Source of the DNA: Paenibacillus sp. L3-i20
Lineage (GTDB): Bacteria > Bacillota > Bacilli > Paenibacillales > Paenibacillaceae
Assembly: GCF_022180385.2 (NCBI RefSeq)
Contig: NZ_BQME02000002.1
Span: forward strand, 1,178,001-1,242,000
Length of the DNA stretch: 64,000 nt
Direction: 5' to 3'
Position numbers and translations under genes: made by a program. The notes beneath the pieces were generated by a model. It made no database searches. It worked only from the letters and a program-made list of their open reading frames with translations, and was not told the DNA's origin. This document shows, piece by piece, positions 9,499 through 18,413 of this stretch; the first letter of the stretch is position 1; each line of letters starts with the position of its first letter.

Positions 9499-9576
9499 CG
9501 AGATCACCCCTAACATATACACCAGAATATCTCAATATTGTATCAATATAGTTGTGGCGAATCAACATCTGGGAGT

Positions 9577-9627
9577 AAAAAAAGACTGGATTAACGATCG
9601 TAACTATAACGATCGTCAACCAGTCTA
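9577..9627 (-). terminator. Long hairpin terminator after the M32 carboxypeptidase gene
   Basis: AGACTGG...ACGATCGT / ACGATCGT...CCAGTCT forms a long interrupted stem just past the carboxypeptidase stop, with a seven-T run on the minus strand. Confidence 0.85.
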
Positions 9628-9641
9628 TTGTCATTTCTAAT

Positions 9642-11156
9642 TTACAGCTTATAAATATCCGTATATTTCTTCGTTAAATACGTCACCAAATGCTGAGGAT
9701 CAAGCGGTTTTCCTGAAATGGATTGAATCAGCTCCGAAGGTGTGCGCATTTTACCATACTTATGGATACGATCAGACAACCATTCTTTAATTGGAAGCAG
9801 ATTGCCGCCACCTACAAGCGACCACATGCCGTCAATTTCGCGTTCCATCGTATCAGCAATCTGTGCAGCGTACATATAACCAAGTGAATACGAAGGGAAA
9901 TAGCCAAACGCTCCGCCCGACCAGTGAACATCTTGCAAAATGCCTTTTGCATCGTTTGGAGGAGTAATTCCCAAATATTCCTTATACTTTTCATTCCAGA
10001 TAGCTGGTAGATCAGCAGCTTTTGCCCCACCATTGAAAATTAGCTTCTCCATCTCATATCGAATAATAATATGGAGACTATACGTCAATTCATCTGCTTC
10101 AATCCGAATAAGTGAAGGCTGTACAATATTGTTACCTCTATAGAATTGATCTACAGAAGCATCTAATTGTCCTGGGAACTTCTTCTGAAGTTCACCATAA
10201 TAGGAATCCCAAAACGGACGGCTGCGTCCAATTATATTTTCCCAGAAAAGTGACTGCGACTCATGAATACCCATAGATGTTCCGGTACAAAGCGTGGTAC
10301 CAATAAGTGATTTCATAATATTTTGCTCGTATAGAGCATGGCCGCCTTCGTGAATCGTACCAAATAGAGCATTCGTCACATCATCTTCTTGATAGCGCGT
10401 CGTAATCCGAACGTCGCCAGGAGTAAGTCCCGTTGCAAATGGGTGTGCACTTTCGTCAAGCCTTCCCGCTTCGAAGTCGTAGCCCATTTGGTTCAAAATA
10501 TATAGTCCAAATTCCTTTTGTGCAGTCTTATCAAATTTTTGACGCAGGAATGACGTATCTGGCTGATGCGGCGAAGCCGCAATCGCTGCTGCTAATGGCA
10601 CAAGCTGCGAACGCAATCCGCCAAAAATTCCATCTAGCTGAGCAACTGTCATACCCGGTTCATATTGATCAAGAAGCGTGTCATATCTCGTTTCCTTAGC
10701 GCCCCACAAATCAATAAATTGATTTGTATAGTCGATAACCTTTTCTAAATAAGGCTGGAAGCTAGCATAATCGTTTGCTTCCTTCGCTTCTTCCCATTTT
10801 GATTCCGATTGAGAAGACAAGATGACATATTCCTGATACAGCTTTGGAGGAATTTTGACACTGCGATCATAATCTTTGCGTGTTTCTAATACTAGTCGCT
10901 GATCAATCTCAGTTAGTTCTGAATAAGTGCTCTTTTCTTCCAAAGTAGAAAGCCACTCACCAAGTTCTGGAGAAGTCGACAGCTTAAACATGTCACCAGA
11001 CAATGAACCGATTACTTCTGAACGATGATCCATGCCCTTCTTCGGTGCACCAGTACGCAAATCCCAATACAACACGCCTAACGCTTCTTCATAACTTTTT
11101 ATTTTATGTATCGTTTCCTTGAACTTATTTAAAGCTTCTGAGTGTTGTACTGCCAT
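9642..11156 (-). CDS. Carboxypeptidase Taq (peptidase family M32)
   Basis: 504 residues from ATG 11156, which has AGAGGTGG about 9 bases upstream; the in-frame GTG at 11168 lies inside that site. The zinc motif HEGGH (HExxH) sits in GTIHEGGHALYEQ (about residue 265), and the third metal ligand is expected in the conserved IRIEADELTY segment (about residue 347). The C-terminal part has DVHWSGGAFGYFPSY and SLGYMYAAQI. M32 enzymes are cytoplasmic, dimeric metallocarboxypeptidases that remove C-terminal residues broadly. The gene stands alone between a terminator and the HesB-like gene on the opposite strand. Confidence 0.96.
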   Translation of the reverse strand: MAVQHSEALNKFKETIHKIKSYEEALGVLYWDLRTGAPKKGMDHRSEVIGSLSGDMFKLSTSPELGEWLSTLEEKSTYSELTEIDQRLVLETRKDYDRSVKIPPKLYQEYVILSSQSESKWEEAKEANDYASFQPYLEKVIDYTNQFIDLWGAKETRYDTLLDQYEPGMTVAQLDGIFGGLRSQLVPLAAAIAASPHQPDTSFLRQKFDKTAQKEFGLYILNQMGYDFEAGRLDESAHPFATGLTPGDVRITTRYQEDDVTNALFGTIHEGGHALYEQNIMKSLIGTTLCTGTSMGIHESQSLFWENIIGRSRPFWDSYYGELQKKFPGQLDASVDQFYRGNNIVQPSLIRIEADELTYSLHIIIRYEMEKLIFNGGAKAADLPAIWNEKYKEYLGITPPNDAKGILQDVHWSGGAFGYFPSYSLGYMYAAQIADTMEREIDGMWSLVGGGNLLPIKEWLSDRIHKYGKMRTPSELIQSISGKPLDPQHLVTYLTKKYTDIYKL

Positions 11157-11285
11157 TATTATTTCCACCTCTCAAAAATGATACATATTTATCTGTATTT
11201 GTCTTGATCTTAAGGAATGTACTCCTTATAATCATCTTAAACCTAGCGACCGGCTATCGCAATACCAGAAAGTGAGGCACTAAAC

Positions 11286-11603
11286 ATGCATATTACCTTT
11301 TCTCCAAGTGCTGTAAACAAATTAACCCCTTATTTGGCAGACAGCAGCAAACAACTTAAGCTTCTACATGATACGGAGGACTGTGGCTGTGTTGTAAGCG
11401 GAGTTCCAGTGCTCACTCTTATTCATGAACCATCTGTAGATGATCAATTAGCTAATGGCGATCCATTTTCATTCTTTTACGAACCACGTCACGAAGTATT
11501 CTATGAACCTCAGCTACGCATAGACTATAATTCTGTGAACAACTGCTTTAGTTTAAAAAGTAACAATCAAATTTATACGACTCATCTGAAGTTCATACCG
11601 TAA
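11286..11603 (+). CDS. HesB/IscA-like iron-sulfur cluster biosynthesis family protein
   Basis: 105 residues, the length of the short Firmicute HesB-like (YqkB-type) proteins. It starts MHITFSPSAVNKL, the usual N-terminus, and has DTEDCGCVVSGVPVL near residue 30, then VFYEPQLRIDYN and a C-terminal beta strand pair. The triple-cysteine pattern of true A-type scaffolds (C-x..-CGC near the C-terminus) is not present; only the CGC-like pair at residues 33-35 is seen. A direct role as Fe-S scaffold is therefore doubtful. It is followed 21 bases later by a carbonic anhydrase gene on the same strand. Confidence 0.8.
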   Translation: MHITFSPSAVNKLTPYLADSSKQLKLLHDTEDCGCVVSGVPVLTLIHEPSVDDQLANGDPFSFFYEPRHEVFYEPQLRIDYNSVNNCFSLKSNNQIYTTHLKFIP

Positions 11604-11630
11604 GTTTAGACCATTACAGGAGGAATGAAT

Positions 11631-12185
11631 TTGAAAAATATTGACCTAATTTTATCGTATAATAAAACTTTTGTTGAAACGAAGCAATATGAGCAATACG
11701 CAACAAGTAAGTTTCCTGACAAACGAATGGTCATATTAACCTGTATGGATACAAGGCTTACTGAACTGTTACCGAAATCTATGAACCTAAGAAATGGTGA
11801 CGCCAAAATTATTAAAACGGCAGGCGGCATCATTACTCAACCCTTCGGCAACATTATGCGAAGTGTACTTGTTGCACTCTATGAGCTGCAAGCTGACGAG
11901 GTGTTCGTCATCGGTCATCATAACTGCGGAATGACAGGGCTTAATCCGCAAGAGATTATTTTACATATGAAAGAACGTGGGGTACCCGATCAAACGATCG
12001 AAACACTTAAGCATTCCGGTGTCAATTTAATGCGCTGGCTTACCGGATTTGACAGCGTTAGAGATAGCGTAGTAAATAGTGTTAGTATTATCCGCAATCA
12101 TCCACTTCTTCCAAGGGACATTCTTATCCATGGTCTCATAATCGATCCTGACACTGGTGCTCTTGAATTAATTGATGAAGCTTAA
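11631..12185 (+). CDS. Beta-carbonic anhydrase family protein
   Basis: About 184 residues. The TTG at 11631 lies 7 bases after AGGAGG; the ATG at 11625 sits almost on top of that site and is less likely. Zinc-site residues are present: CMDTR (Cys-x-Asp-x-Arg, about residue 36), and HHNCGM (His-x2-Cys, about residue 97). GDAKIIKTAGG and DEVFVIGH are also family-typical. It interconverts CO2 and bicarbonate in the cytoplasm. A terminator follows directly. Confidence 0.92.
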   Translation: MKNIDLILSYNKTFVETKQYEQYATSKFPDKRMVILTCMDTRLTELLPKSMNLRNGDAKIIKTAGGIITQPFGNIMRSVLVALYELQADEVFVIGHHNCGMTGLNPQEIILHMKERGVPDQTIETLKHSGVNLMRWLTGFDSVRDSVVNSVSIIRNHPLLPRDILIHGLIIDPDTGALELIDEA

Positions 12186-12196
12186 TTCGTTTATTT

Positions 12197-12225
12197 AGCA
12201 GTGTCATTCGACACTGCTTTTTCTT
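12197..12225. terminator. Bidirectional terminator between carbonic anhydrase and DUF309 genes
   Basis: AGCAGTGTC-ATTC-GACACTGCT with T-rich sequence after it serves the plus-strand gene. Its 3' side overlaps the end of the converging DUF309 gene. Confidence 0.85.
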
Positions 12226-12734
12226 TTTTGCCTGAGCGACTCTTCTCTCGCTGCAATAACATCCGAACGATCACGCAATGTATGACGATGGATGATGGCA
12301 CTATCATCTAAATCACTCGGAGTACCCCATTTGATATGACGAGCTTCACAGTTCCTTATACAAAGTTCTAACAACTCTTCGTCAATTAACTGCATTGTGA
12401 CATCTTTATAAGGATAAGTTGGGTCGCTCACATTAGCCCGTCTAACTGCCAATTCATCAACAATATGTTGCTGGTGAATGCCATGTGATGCTAGATCAGC
12501 GTCTTTCAAGCGTGAATAAGCTTGATCGTACATCATCCTTGCCCCTCTTCGATTGCCTCTTCGTTCATGATAAAGTCCTACTGCAAGCTGAATTAGCCCT
12601 ACCCAAACATGACCAAGGCCATCATTCGGGTTTTCCTTCCAATACTCCTCCAGCAATTCATGGCATTCAAAATAGTCTCTTGTTGCATGAAATTCGACCA
12701 AATAGGTAACATAAGATTCAGGGTATTTGCTCAT
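12204..12734 (-). CDS. DUF309 domain-containing protein
   Basis: 176 residues. The helical DUF309 pattern is clear near the N-terminus: FHATRDYFECHELLEEYWK (about residues 14-32), GLIQLAVGLYHERRGN and GARMMYDQAYSRL. The Glu/His pair in CHELLEE is the conserved feature of the family. Function is unknown; members are small soluble proteins found across Bacillales. It converges with the carbonic anhydrase gene and is divergent from the 12863 gene. Confidence 0.9.
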   Translation of the reverse strand: MSKYPESYVTYLVEFHATRDYFECHELLEEYWKENPNDGLGHVWVGLIQLAVGLYHERRGNRRGARMMYDQAYSRLKDADLASHGIHQQHIVDELAVRRANVSDPTYPYKDVTMQLIDEELLELCIRNCEARHIKWGTPSDLDDSAIIHRHTLRDRSDVIAAREESLRQKRKSSVE

Positions 12735-12862
12735 GTCTACCTCCGATATATTTAATTATTTAATAGTAGAAACATTTTTGAAACCTCCATATATTTTATC
12801 CGTATAAGAGGACGATAGCAATTTATCGCTTTATAAGACAAAGCAGAAGGAGAAAGAATCAG

Positions 12863-13273
12863 ATGAAAAAAGGACTACTCGTAATGATGGCGTTAACCTT
12901 GTTCCTAGCACTAGGATTTGGACAAGTGGCAGACGCTAAACGCGGCGGCGGAGTTAAATCCCCTAAGCAAAGCTACACACAAACACCTAAGAAATCCGAC
13001 AGTGCTACACAATCCAACCCAGGTACTAAAGCGGGTACAACTGCTAAAAAACCTGGTTTGTACGGTGGAAGCAGCCTAATGAAAGGTCTTATGATCGGTG
13101 GTCTTGCTGGTTTGATGTTCGGCAGCATGTTCGGTGCAGGAGCATTTGGACAAATTATGGGTTTGATGATTAACCTACTTGCGATCTTTGCGATTATTAT
13201 GCTAATCCGTGTTGCTTTCGTTTACTTGCGTAACAAAAAGAATAACAAACCAGATCAACGGAGACCTTACTAA
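12863..13273 (+). CDS. Exported or membrane protein with Gly-rich transmembrane hairpin
   Basis: 136 residues. N-terminal signal sequence (MKKGLLVMMALTLFLALGFG, cleavage near VADA-K), a basic Ser/Thr/Lys-rich spacer (residues 30-68), then a Gly/Met-rich hydrophobic segment (GLMIGGLAGLMFGSMFGAG) and a second membrane helix (about 98-117), ending in a basic KNKKNNKPDQRR tail. The Gly/Phe-rich segment resembles the N-terminal part of Tim44-like exported proteins of Bacillales, but the Tim44 domain itself is absent. AGAAGGAG precedes the ATG. The next gene starts 2 bases after the stop, so both are translated together. Confidence 0.75.
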   Translation: MKKGLLVMMALTLFLALGFGQVADAKRGGGVKSPKQSYTQTPKKSDSATQSNPGTKAGTTAKKPGLYGGSSLMKGLMIGGLAGLMFGSMFGAGAFGQIMGLMINLLAIFAIIMLIRVAFVYLRNKKNNKPDQRRPY

Positions 13274-13275
13274 TC

Positions 13276-13563
13276 GTGAGAATTTATACGGATGAGATTA
13301 TAAATGCAGTATGTCTTCACATTTCCGAGCGACGCGGCGTTCAACCGACTGATGTCGAAGTTCAACTTTCTTGGGATGAGGAATATGGTTATACAGCAGA
13401 GTTATGGGTTTCTGGCCGTAGTCAGTACTTGATTGAATCCAATCTATTGGAAGCAATCGAACAATTCATTTACTCACATTATAACCGCCGTGTATTCCGT
13501 TCCGATATAAGACTTGGTTTGAATGAAGACGAAGGCGAGTTTTGGGCAGATATTGTTGGCTAA
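13276..13563 (+). CDS. DUF2653 (YxcD-like) family protein
   Basis: 95 residues starting at GTG, two bases after the stop of the preceding gene. The order IYTDEIINAVCLHISERRGV, PTDVEVQLSWDEEYGYTAE, LLEAIEQFIYSHYNRRV and LGLNEDEGEFWADIVG matches the small soluble DUF2653 family. Function unknown. It is coupled to the exported membrane protein gene upstream and followed by a strong terminator. Confidence 0.85.
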   Translation: MRIYTDEIINAVCLHISERRGVQPTDVEVQLSWDEEYGYTAELWVSGRSQYLIESNLLEAIEQFIYSHYNRRVFRSDIRLGLNEDEGEFWADIVG

Positions 13564-13584
13564 CTTCAAATGATTTAAAGATAT

Positions 13585-13639
13585 AGAGCATTCCGTACAA
13601 TTTCCTTTTTGGAACATTGTTACGGAATGCTCTTTTTTT
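13585..13639 (+). terminator. Strong terminator after the DUF2653 gene
   Basis: AGAGCATTCCGTA / TACGGAATGCTCT is a perfect 13-bp stem with a 23-base loop, followed by seven T. Confidence 0.9.
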
Positions 13640-13781
13640 ACATTCCATTTTACATCGATAAGAAGTTCCAACACTCCCCCTTCCCTTCTTCCACTATTTA
13701 CAACCCTTCTCGTTAGCAACTACTTCTCTACTATTTACGTCTAATAGAGTAGCTTATTAGAGGAGAGTGATAGGAAAACTC

Positions 13782-15701
13782 ATGTTCAAAAAATTTAGTT
13801 TAATAGTCGCGTTGTTTATGCTCGTCCAAACCTTTGCTGCATCTGCTGCACAAGTGACTGAAGCTGCGGCAACTGGGATGACGAAATATCGCGTCTATCA
13901 GAATGACAAAGCGATTAAAGAATTTGTCAAACAAGCCGATGCTGTTTACTATGCCAAACAATTTAACTACAGCCATGTAGAGCAAATTTCTGATCGCAAG
14001 TGGTTGTGGGACAATTTCCCAAGGTACAAAGTTTATCAAAATGGGGTTTCTAACTCGAAGTTAGATTTCCATACCTATGAAGATGCGCTTAAAATGACGA
14101 AAACATTAGCTAATGCGCATATTCGCGACTTACAAAATGTCGGCTTTAAATATGCCACTTACCCAAAGTATCGCTTATATCAAGGCGACAACACGCTCCC
14201 ACAATGGACTTTTCAAACATTAGACGAAGCGAAAAAAGAAGCAAAAAAGTGGGGCAACGTCCACATCATTGACCTAAATACGAACAAATGGATTTGGGAC
14301 AATCTTACCGCTGCTCAAATAAAAGCACAAGGTTCTGCCAAAGCTGTCTATCAAATAGTCGTAGATGGAAAGCAAGCACCGAATACGAAATTATTCTCTT
14401 TCTTGAAGAATGCAATTGCAGCTTCTGAAAAAGTAGCACACAGCGAAGTTGTACATAGCGTTAGCGGCAAAATCATTCATTCTAATGTGCCTACTTACCA
14501 GGTTAATCAGAATGGAAAGCTTGTCAAATCATTTGTTGGACTTGATGGAGCAGTTAAACTAGCTTCTACTCTTGCGAATGCTGAAGTTATTAAGGATAAT
14601 GCGGTTTTATGGTCAAGTATGCCTTATCTAAATGTTTATCAAGGCGACAAAAAAATTAATGCGTTTCATACACTAAGCTCTGCACTTTATTATGCCAAAC
14701 ATTACGCGAACAGCTCCATTCGTACAATTGATGGAAGATCCATTTGGAATAATGTAAAAGTACTGCAAGTGCTTGGTTGGAATGGAAGCAGTAACGCTTC
14801 AACGATATTAAGTCATGTTGCGAACACACAAGGATTATCGATTGATTCTCCAAGCTGGTTTGAGTTAACTGCAGCTGACGGTACGTTAAAGGATATGTCA
14901 GACCCTGCTGTAGTGAAAACATTGAAGGAAAAGGGGATTTTAGTTACTCCACTTCTTCACAATGGCTTCGATCGGAAGATGACAACTGCGTTTTTAAAAG
15001 ATCAGAATGCACAAACAAAATTTATTAACGAGCTTGTAGGACGTTTAGTCCAACTGGGTGTCTATGGACTCAATCTAGATTTTGAAGAAGTTGCCGGTGC
15101 GGACAGAAATGCTTATACCTCATTCGTTAAGAAGCTTACAGCAGCAGCCCATGCTAAGAAGCTAAAGGTATCCATCGATCTACCACGTGGCGACATGAGC
15201 TGGAATCATCGTACTGCTTATGATCATACTGCAATCGGCGGTATTGTTGATACAGTTATCATTATGGCTTATGACGAGCACTGGAAAGGCAGCGATAAAG
15301 CTGGATCTGTTGCGGGATTAAAATGGGTTGAAGAAGGTATTAAAAATTACCTTGATTACGGAATCCCTAGAAATAAACTTATGTTAGGTATCCCCTTCTA
15401 TGTACGTGAATGGCGAATTGATGCAAGCGGCAAGCTAGTAGATAATCGTGCGCTACTCATGAAGAATTTACCGAAGCTTATTGCTGATACGAAAGCGACT
15501 GGTATTTTCGATCCAGAAGCAGGTCAATACAAGTATACGTATCAGAAAGACGGCTTTACCCATGTATTTTGGGCAGAAACGCATGACACTGTGTTAGCTA
15601 GAATTAATTTAGCCAAAAAATATGATTTAGCCGGCGTAGCCGCATGGCGTCTTGGTTATGAGGACGCTGAGTTGTGGACGAAGATGCTCCGCGCTAGATA
15701 A
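13782..15701 (+). CDS. Secreted GH18-family glycoside hydrolase with N-terminal repeats (spore or wall YaaH-like)
   Basis: About 639 residues from ATG 13782, which has AGGA 7 bases upstream; the GTG at 13767 overlaps the other candidate site. A signal peptide (to about residue 25, ending AASAAQ) is followed by at least five ~60-residue repeats. Each has a YxVYQxxx start, an F-x-T/x-L-x-x-A-x-x-x-A stretch and an ending like W-x-W-D-N. From about residue 335 a GH18 barrel follows, with the catalytic strand LNLDFEEV (Glu as acid/base, matching DxxDxDxE loosely), IIMAYDEHW and VAAWRLGYED. Members bind or cleave N-acetylglucosamine-containing polymers of the cell wall or spore cortex. Monocistronic, with a terminator downstream. 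Confidence 0.9.
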   Translation: MFKKFSLIVALFMLVQTFAASAAQVTEAAATGMTKYRVYQNDKAIKEFVKQADAVYYAKQFNYSHVEQISDRKWLWDNFPRYKVYQNGVSNSKLDFHTYEDALKMTKTLANAHIRDLQNVGFKYATYPKYRLYQGDNTLPQWTFQTLDEAKKEAKKWGNVHIIDLNTNKWIWDNLTAAQIKAQGSAKAVYQIVVDGKQAPNTKLFSFLKNAIAASEKVAHSEVVHSVSGKIIHSNVPTYQVNQNGKLVKSFVGLDGAVKLASTLANAEVIKDNAVLWSSMPYLNVYQGDKKINAFHTLSSALYYAKHYANSSIRTIDGRSIWNNVKVLQVLGWNGSSNASTILSHVANTQGLSIDSPSWFELTAADGTLKDMSDPAVVKTLKEKGILVTPLLHNGFDRKMTTAFLKDQNAQTKFINELVGRLVQLGVYGLNLDFEEVAGADRNAYTSFVKKLTAAAHAKKLKVSIDLPRGDMSWNHRTAYDHTAIGGIVDTVIIMAYDEHWKGSDKAGSVAGLKWVEEGIKNYLDYGIPRNKLMLGIPFYVREWRIDASGKLVDNRALLMKNLPKLIADTKATGIFDPEAGQYKYTYQKDGFTHVFWAETHDTVLARINLAKKYDLAGVAAWRLGYEDAELWTKMLRAR

Positions 15702-15764
15702 TACACGAAAGCCTCCTATTGGCTATACCCCTGTCAAGTAGACAGATGAACAAGCTATGATACA

Positions 15765-15800
15765 AGCGCGTGCCGATACTCAATCGGCGCGCGCTGTTTT
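15765..15800 (+). terminator. Terminator after the GH18 gene
   Basis: AGCGCGTGCCGAT / ATCGGCGCGCGCT stem with a 5-base loop and TGTTTTAG after it. Confidence 0.7.
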
Positions 15801-15910
15801 AGTTTAGCCTGAAAACGCTGATTAACTTGAACTCTTCTTTATACGGTTGAAATACTTTATATTTATTTCTGACAGCTGTTCAGTGACATTTATGAAAAGT
15901 TAATTATTTT

Positions 15911-16258
15911 TTATTTATCCTTACAACCGTCCGAAGTCCGCTTTAAAATTGCCCCACTAGTCCATGGTTCAGCGAATTTGCTAACCCAACGATCATGAAT
16001 TTGTGTGATCGGTACGGAGTTCAAGTAATGGAACTTTTCACGCCCGCTCTTTCGTGTAGTGATCAAACCCGTTGCTTCCAAGACGCTTAGATGCTTCATG
16101 ACGCCGTGACGTGTCATATTCAGATGAGCACACAATTCCGAGAGAGTACGTCCATCTTCTTCATAAAGTAAGTCAAGCAAGAGTCTTCTATTCGGATCAG
16201 CTAAAGCTTTAAAAATAGCATTTTCTAAATGATCTTCCCGCATATCCGGTGTGTACAT
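15911..16258 (-). CDS. ArsR-family winged-helix transcriptional regulator
   Basis: About 115 residues from ATG 16258 (AGAGGGG just upstream); the longer reading frame to 16324 runs into the preceding gene and has no ribosome site. FKALADPNRRLLLDLLYEE, LSELCAHLNMTRHGVMKHLSVLE (recognition helix) and GLITTRKSGREKFHYLN are classical for the ArsR subgroup that usually pairs with SRPBCC (AHSA1) proteins. No such partner and no metal-binding CxC motif is present. The gene follows the ASCH gene by 10 bases, implying one operon. Confidence 0.88.
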   Translation of the reverse strand: MYTPDMREDHLENAIFKALADPNRRLLLDLLYEEDGRTLSELCAHLNMTRHGVMKHLSVLEATGLITTRKSGREKFHYLNSVPITQIHDRWVSKFAEPWTSGAILKRTSDGCKDK

Positions 16259-16268
16259 CCCCTCTGCT

Positions 16269-16847
16269 TTACATTCTGTCCAAAAGTGCTTTTCCACGCG
16301 GTGATATCCGATAACCTGTCCCAAGACTGATCGTCAGACCAAGATTTTTCAGTTTGCGAACATTTAATTTTAATTTCTCCGTCTCCCAATCGATCTCTGC
16401 TGCTAGCTCCGTTGATCTGACACCGGGGTGCTCGCAGATTAGCTTCAGAAACTTTGAGGTCCACGGTCCGGATGAACTTGCTCGATCCAGTCGCCCTAGC
16501 CGCGCAAGCAAGTCAGACCATTCTGCTTCGGTCAGGATGTCTCGTTCACGTAGCTCCTCACGTGGGTCATCTCCGATTCTCGTCACTTCTATCCGATAAA
16601 TATCTCCTTCATAACTAAATGAATCAAGTTCCTTGAGTAACTCTGTACGTGTAGAAAATCCCGCAAGTGCAACTTCAGACTCCGTTATATCTGTGTCTAT
16701 GATAATTTCCAAAGATTTAATCTCAATAAGCCCAATTGGAGTGTGCAACCGGCTTCCCGGCTTAATTTGCGCCCTTCTCCATCGTCGAAACGCTAACGAA
16801 ATCGTACCTTCAGCAATCTTCTCCAATATATGTCCTTTAAATAGCAA
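16269..16847 (-). CDS. ASCH/PUA-like domain protein with C-terminal winged helix
   Basis: 192 residues from a TTG at 16847 with GAGGG 8 bases upstream. The first ~105 residues (LFKGHILEKIAEGTISLAFRRW, SRLHTPIGLIEI, FSTRTELLKELD) fit the ASCH/PUA-like RNA-binding fold. The last ~75 residues (KFLKLICEHPGVRSTELAAEI, LKLNVRKLKNLGLTIS, YRISPRG) look like a winged helix. Together with the ArsR gene 10 bases downstream it forms a small regulatory operon. Its target is unknown. Confidence 0.7.
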   Translation of the reverse strand: MLFKGHILEKIAEGTISLAFRRWRRAQIKPGSRLHTPIGLIEIKSLEIIIDTDITESEVALAGFSTRTELLKELDSFSYEGDIYRIEVTRIGDDPREELRERDILTEAEWSDLLARLGRLDRASSSGPWTSKFLKLICEHPGVRSTELAAEIDWETEKLKLNVRKLKNLGLTISLGTGYRISPRGKALLDRM

Positions 16848-16983
16848 CAGTTAGTCCCTCCACCCGATCGTTTTACTCAAACTACTGTGATTGACAGGTA
16901 ACTATTTGGTAACTTATTAAACAAGTAACCAATTGATTACATTATATTGAATTCCGTTCATTTTGTCATGCCGGCAGCAAAGG

Positions 16984-17256
16984 ATGAATGGAAATGGGTG
17001 GGGTGGAGGCGTGTTTATCCTTGAAACTATACCATATACAACGGCTGCACTTAGAGCCTCAGTTGGATTGGATACTTTTTTTGCGGATGCCCGAGCAGTT
17101 GCATAAGCAGCTACTGCTTCTGGACTATCCCCAGCCCATGATTTTGCCCATACTCATAATACACAAGGTGTTTTTATGTATCCATATAACAAACCACATT
17201 GGCATAAACTAATTGCATATAATACTAGGGGAGAAGGACATCATTGGTATAATTGA
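16984..17256 (+). pseudogene. Small gene interrupted by an in-frame TAA
   Basis: An ATG at 16984 opens a frame reading MNGNGWGGGVFILETIPY and continuing to a TAA at 17104-17106. The same frame stays open and protein-like for 49 more codons after it, ending in a striking His/Trp-rich tail (HDFAHTHNTQGVF, PHWHKLIAYN, GEGHHWYN) before TGA at 17254. A C-to-T change in a CAA glutamine codon would explain the stop. No family recognised. Alternatively it is two unrelated short peptides, but the shared frame and composition favour one broken gene. Confidence 0.45.
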
Positions 17257-17537
17257 TAACTATCTATTTATCGGGTATAACCATTATAGTATCCTGTATG
17301 TAAATAAATAAGAAGTAAAGAAGACGATAATCTTAGGTCGACTGATTGCTTAAAAATTATTATATTGTAATAAGAGGAAAATTTGACGACTGTTGATCTA
17401 GTAACGAAGCGAAGCTGTTTACAACCTACTTTTAAAGTAACTATAGATGGGTGTAGCAATTGCTATACCCTTCTTCTATATTTATTTACATATTACACCT
17501 TGATTTCTTATACGGGAACAGCGAAAGGAGTCTACCA

Positions 17538-18017
17538 TTGAAACTACCAACCTTTACAGTGCTAGAAATCAAGAAGAGTTTTAAGCGTCTATCCAAATCA
17601 GAATCAAAATTATTAAAAGAACAGTTTAAAGAGGCCTTTTGTGATACAAATTCAGGGGCATATATAGATTATAAAAGAGAAACCGGATATATGCTTTGGG
17701 ATTGTATGATTGGTGGACCAATAGCGATGACATCTGATCAAATAAACACGAATCCTCCTTTTACAGGGGATGTCTATGTCTTTTGGGATGCATCTGAGGA
17801 AAATAAAGAGTTCCATTTATTAGGAAGAGATTACATTCATAAAATGACATTCAAAGAGTTTATGAACAACTATTACTCATTCCCACAAGAAACCTACATT
17901 TTTAATGAAGAATTTAAGCATGCAATCGTTCTTTCACATGAACATTTTCACGAAAACTTACATAATTTATGTTTATATACTTCTGCTGAAAAAGATAATT
18001 GGTATAAATTTTGCTGA
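17538..18017 (+). CDS. Hypothetical protein
   Basis: About 159 residues from TTG 17538, chosen because AAAGGAG stands 8 bases upstream; a longer frame to 17460 lacks a site. The protein is soluble and mixed charge, with an N-terminal helical stretch (LEIKKSFKRLSKSESKLLKEQ), a central WDCMIGGPIAMTSDQ, VYVFWDASEENKEFHLLG, and a hydrophobic/aromatic C-terminus rich in His (LSHEHFHENLHN). No family recognised. It sits in a region of decayed small genes between terminators. Confidence 0.55.
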   Translation: MKLPTFTVLEIKKSFKRLSKSESKLLKEQFKEAFCDTNSGAYIDYKRETGYMLWDCMIGGPIAMTSDQINTNPPFTGDVYVFWDASEENKEFHLLGRDYIHKMTFKEFMNNYYSFPQETYIFNEEFKHAIVLSHEHFHENLHNLCLYTSAEKDNWYKFC

Positions 18018-18335
18018 CTTGGATTTCAAGTCATCATCACAATTAAAGAAGATTCTTCCTTTTGATTCTCATATATCCATTCAAATGTAAGTGTTACTAG
18101 TTGCAGTATAGCCGTCAATCTACAATTTTATTATAAGCCAGAAGAAAATCAAGTTGTAGACCAAATGTCTTTATTACACCCGACTTTTCGAATTGTTATA
18201 CCGTCGGACTTCATAATAAAAGTTTTAGAATGAGCCTAAAAATTGAGACAGTCGTAGCCAAAAACGAGAAATAAAGTCCTATACTTGCGTTTTTTTTTAA
18301 ACTAACGTTCCCGTTAACACAACAATCGTATTCAC
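18018..18335 (+). other. Gene-free stretch with a possible coding remnant (18081-18233)
   Basis: One frame from about 18081 to the TGA at 18231 reads like real protein (NVSVTSCSIAVNLQFYYKP, then VVDQMSLLHPTFRIVIPSDF). The segment before it (ADLDFKSSSQLKKILPF, about 18017-18090) continues in another frame, as if a gene had been shifted and lost its start. Family not recognised. The rest of the interval holds nothing I can name. Confidence 0.3.
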
Positions 18336-18375
18336 GAAAGCCTCCCATTACCCTTCGGTAATGGGAGGCTTTTAT
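18336..18375. terminator. Bidirectional terminator
   Basis: AAAGCCTCCCATTACC-CTTC-GGTAATGGGAGGCTTT is a perfect 16-bp stem with a tetraloop and T runs on both sides. It closes the alkylsulfatase-like gene on the minus strand. Confidence 0.9.
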
Positions 18376-18413
18376 TCAATTTAGTGGGTTAGTTCCCTTT
18401 ATTGACTGTCTAA

